Part shown: piece after piece, positions 57,732 through 64,000 of the stretch
How the letters are laid out: each line of letters starts with the position of its first letter
Position numbering within the stretch: the stretch's first letter is position 1
Position numbers and translations under genes: made by a program
The notes under the pieces: generated by a model
The model's database searches: none
What the model was told of the DNA's origin: nothing
The model's input: only the letters and a program-made list of their open reading frames with translations
DNA from: Orientallactaga sibirica
Taxonomy: Eukaryota > Chordata > Mammalia > Rodentia > Dipodidae
Assembly: GCA_036365145.1 (NCBI GenBank)
Contig: JAEOAD010000001.1
Span: forward strand, 100,103,501 to 100,167,500
Reading direction: 5' to 3'
DNA length: 64,000 bases

Positions 57732-58336
57732 TTATGCAAGTTATATAGCCTTTTTCTGATTTAAAATATCTGGCATTATATATGTTGAGATAGAAACATG
57801 GGTTGCTGTCAAGACAAATATATCAAAAAGAATAACACAAAGTATAGGAAGAGGAAGAAGAGAAACCATTCACTAAGGAAAGATGGTAGTTATGAGGACC
57901 TCCAAGAGGCATTTTAAAGGAATTTTTGTTGAGTGAAATCTTTTAATCATTCAAATGAGATTTATGGAAAACACCAGGTTTTAGAATGAGTTTCAGTTCT
58001 TCTACTTCATTCTTTCATCGATGCTACTGAAAATATTGTATAGCTTAAATAAAATATATGTTCAACCTATTGATTGTTCCTGTGTTTCTTAAATGTATTT
58101 TTGACTATTTAAATTAAAAAAATAATAATTACTTCCTGGAGTGATTTTCTTCAAAATTAATAATAAAGAAAATACATATTTATAATGATGGAAATGATTA
58201 AACTATACCTTAAATATTATAGTAGTATTATTCATGATTCTGTATGATGAGGAGTTAATAGGAATACGTACATCTTTATTAATACTATATATTTTTCAAA
58301 CGGAGATATGTTTGGGAATTCCCCTAAAAGTTTTAC
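57732..58336. other. Single-copy AT-rich DNA
   Basis: Nothing recognised. Confidence 0.5.
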
Positions 58337-58507
58337 TTTTTTTTTTTTTTTGGGGGTGGATTTAGAGGACCTCTAGCCACTGCAAACGAACCCCAGACAT
58401 ATGTAATACCTTATATATCTGGCTGTACGTGGCTACTTGGGAATTGAACCTGAGTCCTTAGGCTTCACAGGCAAGTGCCTTAGCCATTAAGCCATCTCTA
58501 CAGTCCT
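58337..58507 (-). mobile_element. B2-like SINE
   Basis: Poly(T), ggacctctagccactgcaaa, ggcttcacaggcaagtgcct, head ccatctctacagtcc. The GA tract is missing. Confidence 0.9.
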
Positions 58508-58529
58508 AAAGGTATTACTTTTAAATGGC

Positions 58530-58920
58530 CAGATTCACAGTAGTTATAGTATGATTTTTGCAGATGTGAGAGTTAGTGTGGATTCAGCCAGTCCATTTCT
58601 ATCATTGTGAGGATGTTTAAATGAACAAAGGGGAAAAATACCATTACGTTACCACAAGTCCCTGATCCAACAGCTGTCTATTGTCAGTGTAGGACTATGC
58701 TGCACAGTAATGCCTGAATGGTTCCAATGAAACTGCTTTAAGCCTGCTATCTGTGAAGGCATAATTATCTCATGGCTGGTTACTTCCACACAATCTTACA
58801 TTTAGCTTTTTTTCCCGCTCAGCATTAATGGCCACCCTACCTTCTCATTCATATTCCATTAGGCAATGAAAGACAGAGTCTATTGAGTGCCTTAACATGA
58901 AAGAGAATTGATGTATAGGT
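58530..58920. promoter_or_regulatory. Possible conserved non-coding block (speculative)
   Basis: Non-repetitive sequence of balanced composition with E-box-like cagctg (58670-58675), GATA-type ttatctcatg and homeodomain-type aattat. It has no coding features. The call rests on sequence texture alone. Confidence 0.2.
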
Positions 58921-59313
58921 CATAGGCAAAATCAAAAGTAGGGGGAGGTATTTAAATGCTTTCATGCTTGTGCCTGGATGGTGAAATAGGTGTTATTCCA
59001 CCAGAGCTGAGGAAACTGGAAAATGTGTTATTTGAACAGTTTGAATCTAAACTCTGGAGAAGATCACGTTTTCTTCTGCTGGTAGTAAGAGTATGCTTTT
59101 GGGGCTCTGCTGTTGCTTCTTAAATGTCATACCATTCAGTGCTGAGATTCAGTCAAGCAACCAAATTGCAACTGCTCAGCTGCTTGCATTGGTAATGAAG
59201 AGATGGATAAGATCAAAATTCAAGAGAATACAACCCTAAAATAAGGCTTCCATGGAAATATCTTCAAAGCTATGAGCAGGATAAGCATTCTATTTGCTAT
59301 GTTACTAACCTTT

Positions 59314-59356
<43 letters not shown>

Positions 59357-60235
59357 ATTACTTTACACACCCTCTGTACAAAATGAGAAGTATAAAGGAA
59401 GGAGATATGTAATGGTGGAAGCACAAGGGATCTGTGCATTCCAAGATATCAGTATTTTAAGTTACATACATCAAGCATATATCTTTCTTTTTATAGCTAT
59501 TTTCTGGCATTCTGAGTGAAAATTCTTTTGGTGAAATGAAATTATGTTTAAACTAGTGCTAGAATTTAGAGATTTTCAGAAGTCACAATTAACAGATGTT
59601 ATTAATATATTTTGTGAAGCATTTGAGGAAGGTTTTGGAGTAGGGGTGCGGAGGTAATGTGCAGTGTGAGAGCTGACATACATAGGGAGTTAGGATCTAG
59701 GACATACACCATCAATAAGAGCTTGTTCATTTCTAAGCTCCTTGAGAAGAGCAGCAGTTCATTCCTTTCTGCATTCCAAACCTAACACCACAATTCACAC
59801 AGAGAAGGCACTAATACGTGTCCATATTAGTATCCATATTAAGCCATAAATTGAGTTAATGATACATGGCAACCATTTCTCTCACTTCACTTTTAGTGAC
59901 TATGTTTTATAGATAACAAATATGATAAATGTCTTCACTTAAAATGGATCTTAATTTTCTTCTGAAAACATTCACTAGATTAAATGATATGGCTAGTACC
60001 TTTTAATTTAATGAAATATTATGCTTGAATTTCTGATATTAGAAACATAGTCAGTGTCTTTAGGTACTTGTCTGGAAGCACTCTGCTGATATAACCATTG
60101 TTTGCTCTCACATTGTTGGAAATATAAATTGTATTGGGTAAATTTATCATGAGAGGAGGACTCTGCATCATGAGATGTGAGGCTTCTAGGAGACACAGCC
60201 TAGGAGGTAATAGCAGATTATGTTCAACAAGGTTT
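58921..60235. other. Single-copy DNA
   Basis: No repeat family or gene recognised apart from a (CT)n run at 59315-59353. 62- and 83-codon minus frames at 60008-60270 have no domain. Confidence 0.5.
59315..59353. repeat. (CT)n microsatellite
   Basis: About 19 CT units, not attached to any recognisable SINE. Confidence 0.95.
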
Positions 60236-60770
60236 TTTTTTTTTTTTTTTTGAAAGTTGGGTCTGGACACTGCTGGTCATCTATATTGTATAGACACATA
60301 TCCAAACTCTGACAGAGTTGATATACCCCCAAAAGGAAGTGTCAAATCCATGCCTCAGGTTGTAATTCCTAAACTTTGCTCCAATGACCTTCAAAAATTA
60401 TTGAGTGCTTAAAAAATAGCAATGGAAAGAAATTGGCCAATTATTGGCTGACGTTTATACTTGATCCTCTCAAGACTCTACAGTATACACATGTTGGCGA
60501 GATCAATAAGTGTTAAATGAACTCAGAGCCAGTGGTCATTAATTTTAAACAGATTTATGGCAGATGTATGAATCAATGGAAACTTGTTCCAAAGTGTCTA
60601 CCTGAAGTTTGCTAAGGCTAATAAAAATTCCTCTTAGTTCAGGCCTCTTTTGTACTTTCGACTACACTGTGTTATTTGAAGAATTAAACCAAAACTCATT
60701 CGTCCTTTCTGACTCTGCTTCCAGACACCAAGAGAGAATCTTGTTCAGTATAGAAGTATATTCACCAGTT

Positions 60771-60844
60771 TTCTTTCTTCTTTCTTTCTCTTTCTTTCTT
60801 TTTCTCTTTCTTTCTTTTTCTTTCTTTCCTTCTTCTTTCTTTTT

Positions 60845-60921
<77 letters not shown>

Positions 60922-60925
60922 TTTT
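60771..60925. repeat. (TTTC)n microsatellite, tail of the adjacent B1
   Basis: About 150 bp of TTTC units, irregular on the left and pure on the right (60845-60918). It abuts the antisense B1 at 60926, so it is probably an expanded poly(A) tail. It produces the Lys/Glu-rich and Phe/Leu/Ser-rich frames on the two strands. Confidence 0.95.
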
Positions 60926-61072
60926 TGGTTTTCGAGGTAGGGTTTCACTCTAGTCCAGGCTGACGTGGAATTCACTACATATTCTCAGAGTGGCCTTGAA
61001 CTCACGGTGATCCTCCTACCTCTGCCTCCTGGGTGCTGGGATTAAAGGCGTGAGCCACCACACCCAACTAAG
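60926..61072 (-). mobile_element. B1 SINE
   Basis: tttggttttcgaggtagggt, caggctgacgtggaattcac, ctgggattaaaggcgtgagc, head accacacccaac. Confidence 0.95.
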
Positions 61073-61718
61073 TTTTCTTTTTTATTAATGTTTGTTTGTA
61101 GGGGACAGTTTAAAGAAAAAGAGAAATTGGAATAAATCCAAAATTAGTTGCTGATCATTTATGTCCACAAGTAGCAGATAGAGGGGATCACAATGCCTAA
61201 AGAGAGGATATGGGTAGAAATGGGTTCAATGTAAGTTGTGATGGGATGCAGAAGATGTAACTGAGTCACAAATGAATCTAGTTATTTTTAACATTATAAT
61301 CAACCATGGCTGAGGGAAATGAGTCAGAGAATGAAATGGCATTGTACCATGTTAAAAGTAAGCGAGAGGAAGTTTAGAAAGTTTTCTAGTGGCAATTAAC
61401 AGTGGTGATTTATTCAGACTAAAAGCCCTTCATTTTTCTGATTCCATGAAGGATATTATGTGAGTCAAAATTTTTCATTGTTAGAGTGGCTTGGAAACTG
61501 ACCACTCAAAATGGATGTCAGTCCATTGAGACATTACGAACTTCAGGGCTTTTAAGCACTGGACCACACAGGTTTGGAAATCATTAGAAGAGAGGGAGAA
61601 ACTGGTCAAGGACTAATGGACATGGAATTGTTCGGGAAAGGGTTTAAGCTCATGGATTTGGCTTTTTGACAAATGATGTAGATATCAAAACAATGTAAAT
61701 ATATATGTGTGTGTATAA
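61073..61718. other. Single-copy DNA
   Basis: Nothing recognised. Confidence 0.5.
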
Positions 61719-61950
61719 ATATTTTTTAATTTTAATCATTTAATTATTTATTTGAGAAAAAGAGAGGCAGAGAGAGAAAGAGAGATGGAGAGCAAGAGAA
61801 TGGGCATGCCAGGGCCTCCAGCCACTGCAAATGACCTCCAGACACATGTGCTACCTTGTGCATCTAGCTTATGTGGGTACTGGGGAATTGAACCTGGGTC
61901 CTTAGGCTTTTCAGGCAAATGCCTTAACTGCTAAGCCATCTCTCCAGTTA
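61719..61950 (-). mobile_element. B2-like (DIP-type) SINE
   Basis: A/T tail, gagagaaagagagatggaga, gccagggcctccagccactg, ggcttttcaggcaaatgcct, head ccatctctccagtt. Confidence 0.95.
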
Positions 61951-61954
61951 AGTA

Positions 61955-62105
61955 TATATATATTTAATTTTTATGATGGGTCTCTCTATATATTGTGATA
62001 TTGTGGTTTGGCCTGAAACTCACCATATAGTTTAGGCTGGCCTCAATTTGTCAATCCTGATTCAGATTCCCAAGTGTCAGCAATATAAATACAAATGCCT
62101 GGTTT
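61955..62105 (-). mobile_element. Old B1-related fragment
   Basis: gatgggtctctctatatatt, ggcctgaaactcaccatata, gtttaggctggcctcaattt follow a B1-like order but are very diverged. Confidence 0.5.
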
Positions 62106-62155
62106 TCAAATACTATGAGTATATTTTAAATTTTAAATATAAGGAATAGCCATCA

Positions 62156-62290
62156 TGGGGCTTGAGAAATGGTTTAGCAGTTAAGACACTTGCCAGTGAA
62201 GTTTAAGGATCCAGGTGTGATTCCCCAGTACCCAAGTACTCTAGATGCAAAAGGTGGCACCTGGAGTTCATTTGCAGTGGCTCATTGTGG
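62156..62290 (+). mobile_element. B2-like SINE, 3' truncated
   Basis: ggggcttgagaaatggttta, cagtgaagtttaaggatcca, tagatgcaaaaggtggcacc, tggagttcatttgcagtggc. It stops without CT tract or tail and passes directly into L1 3'UTR sequence. Confidence 0.9.
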
Positions 62291-62585
62291 ATGTTAACTT
62301 CATCCTGGTACTGGGAGTTACAAGCCAGAACCAAAGGAAAAGAAGGAAGAAAAAGACTGGTAATATAAAAGAGAACAAGAGAAAAGAGAGAAAGGAGAAA
62401 ATTAAGGTTAGTCTTCATAATACCCTTTCCATGGCCCTTTGATTCAGGTATTCCCTCTAAGAACCAGATGACTGTTCAACATTTTAGTTTGTCTTTCAGG
62501 ATATAGGATTTTATGGTGCCATTTCCATTCGGGTCCAGTTTTGTGCCCCCCCCCCAACCTTACCCTCCCCTCCAATCCCACCCTC
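62291..62585 (-). mobile_element. L1 3'UTR (type A), first part
   Basis: On the minus strand it reads ggcacaaaactggacccgaa, tggaaatggcaccataaaat, then a polypurine/(GA)-rich part (62335-62403) and agttaacatccac. It is collinear with 24216-24560. The G-rich run (minus) at 62548-62590 corresponds to the 3'UTR start, and it ends at the junction with ORF2 near 62585. Confidence 0.8.
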
Positions 62586-64000
62586 CAGCTGAGAAGCCAT
62601 CTAGTCCTGGGCTGTTTTTTGGGGGAGGTTTTTAATTACTTTTTCAATCTTGATCAGTGTGATAGGTTTGTTTAGGAGATTAATCTGCTCTGAGTTTAGC
62701 TTTGGTCAGTGGTGTGTGTCTAGGAACTCATCCATTTTCTCCATATTATCCAATTTTGTGGAGTAGAGGTTTTTGAAGTAAGTGCTGATGATTCTTCCAA
62801 TTTCACTTATGCCTGTTGTGATCTCTCCTTTTTCATTTCTAATTTCATTAGTTTGAAGTATCTCTTTTTTCACTTGATCTAATTGATCTAAAGGGTTTGT
62901 CAATCTTGTTTATTTTTTCAAAGAACCAGTTCTTTGATTCATCAATTTTCTTAATTGTTTCATTCATTTGCAATTCATTAATTTCTTCTCTGATCTTGAT
63001 TCTTTCTTTCTTTTTTGGGGTTGGATTCTTCTTGTTTTTCCAATGCATTTAGGTGGATGGTTAGGTTGTTGATTTGGGATCTCTCTGTCCTTGTTAAGAA
63101 AGGCATTTAGTGCTATGAATTTTCCTCAAAGGACTGCCTTCATTGTGTCCATAAGTTTTGGTATGATGTATTCTTGTTATCATTCAATTCTAGAAATTTT
63201 GCAATTTCCTTTTTTTATTTTATCCACTACCCATTTATTGTTTAAAAGTGTGTTGTTCAGTTTCCAGAGCTGGTGGGATTCCTGGCACATCTCTTGTTGT
63301 TAATTTCTAGCATTACAACATTGTAATCTGATATCATGCAGGAAATTAGGTTGATTTTCCTAAATATATGGAGGCAGGCTTTAAGGCCCAGTATATGATC
63401 TATTTTAGAGAAGGTTCCATGGGCTGCTGAGAAGAATGAGTATTCTGTAGATTTGGGGTAGAAAGTTCTATAGATGTCTGTTAGGTCTAATCGATCTATG
63501 GTGTTATTGAGCCCTCTTACTTCCCTGTTAATTTTCTATTTGGATGATCTCTCTGTTGCTGATAGTGGAGTATTGAAGTCCCTCTCTTTGATGGTGTTGG
63601 TGTTTATTTCTGTTGTGTTGTCAAGTAGGTTTTGTTTTCTTAATGGTGGTGCACCTGGGTTGGGTGAATAAAGATTGATGATTGTGACATCCTTTTGTTT
63701 GATCATTCACTTGATAAGTAAGAAGTGGCTTTCTTTGTCTTTTTTGATTACTTTTGGTTTGAAGTTTATTTTATCCAATATTTGTATAGCAATGCATGCT
63801 TGTTTCTTATTTCCATTTACTTGTGATATCATTTTCCACTCTTTCACCCTGAGGAGGTGTCTGTCTTTAGTGGTGAGGGGTATAATTTTCTGATCCACCC
63901 TTTTATCTTATGTCTCTTTATGGATGAATTAAGGCCATCAATGGTTAGGCTAATAACTGTGAGGTTTGATTTAATCCCTGACATATTGTGGTGGTTTTTG
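62586..64000 (-). pseudogene. L1 ORF2 5' half (endonuclease and spacer), RT missing
   Basis: Minus-strand pieces in order: 'LTIDGLN' near 63945, the frame 63707-63898 ('DRHLLRVKEWKMISQVNGNK', 'KQACIAIQILDKINFKP'), spacer 62848-63048 ('NETIKKIDESKNWFFEKI', 'NKIDKPF'), then 62706-62903 ('IRNEKGEITTGISEIGRIIS', 'MEKMDEFLDTHH'). It ends at 'NSPGLDGFSA' near 62585, the point where the RT domain should begin. The Asn of the endonuclease motif is replaced by Asp, and the 'QET' catalytic Glu segment is not preserved. Frameshifts and stops are present. It continues past the window edge. Confidence 0.9.

Noticed and set aside
60609..60953. Phe/Ser-rich 114-codon frame
   Set aside because: Arises from the (TTTC)n tail of an antisense B1.

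Overview
The window looks like nuclear DNA from a rodent, most likely a jerboa (Dipodidae). It is saturated with B1 (7SL-derived) SINEs and with a second tRNA-derived SINE. That second SINE has a B2-type head (ggctggagagatggcttag), a middle reading close to 'agccagatgcacaagg..gcgca..ctggag', a (CT)n tract and an (AAATA)n tail. I associate this body with the DIP/B2-superfamily SINE of jerboas. This is recall plus inference, not a database match. I find no protein-coding exon, tRNA, rRNA, snRNA or CRISPR array that I can support. The window reads as an AT-rich intergenic region or a very long intron, and nearly all open frames are repeat-derived or chance.

Layout. 1-3421: mostly single-copy DNA with a B4-type SINE at each edge, B1s and a (CA)n run. 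3422-6043: an old plus-strand MaLR (ERVL-MaLR) LTR element broken up by four SINEs. 6398-7597: a 43-bp minisatellite of about 28 units. 8400-9902: a minus-strand L1 3'UTR with an inverted internal duplication. 14848-22853: a tandem duplication of about 3.96 kb carrying L1 ORF1/ORF2 remnants and five SINEs per copy. 22854-29550: three consecutive plus-strand L1 tails, the first split by a solo ERVL LTR with 5-bp target-site duplications. 36964-38984: a complete, fairly young minus-strand MaLR element (two 394-bp LTRs, 5-bp target-site duplication) inserted in a SINE. 39-48 kb: SINE clusters and minus-strand L1 3' ends. 50036-52118: a second, older complete minus-strand LTR element, also with a matching 5-bp target-site duplication. 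53-56.7 kb: long AT-rich DNA with no recognised feature. 56.7-64 kb: more L1 tails and SINEs, ending in a minus-strand L1 whose endonuclease and spacer are joined directly to its 3'UTR, with the reverse transcriptase missing.

How the parts relate. The L1 lineages supply the machinery that mobilised the B1 and B2-like SINEs, many of which keep poly(A) or A-rich tails and visible target-site duplications. The MaLR elements lack gag/pol and would have depended on ERVL proteins. The main structural signals are the recent tandem duplication, the all-frames-open minisatellite, the inverted duplication inside an L1 tail, two LTR elements with exact target-site duplications, and two L1s lacking the RT domain. 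A few single-copy blocks of mixed composition (about 12330-12600 and 58530-58920) are the only candidates I see for conserved regulatory DNA.
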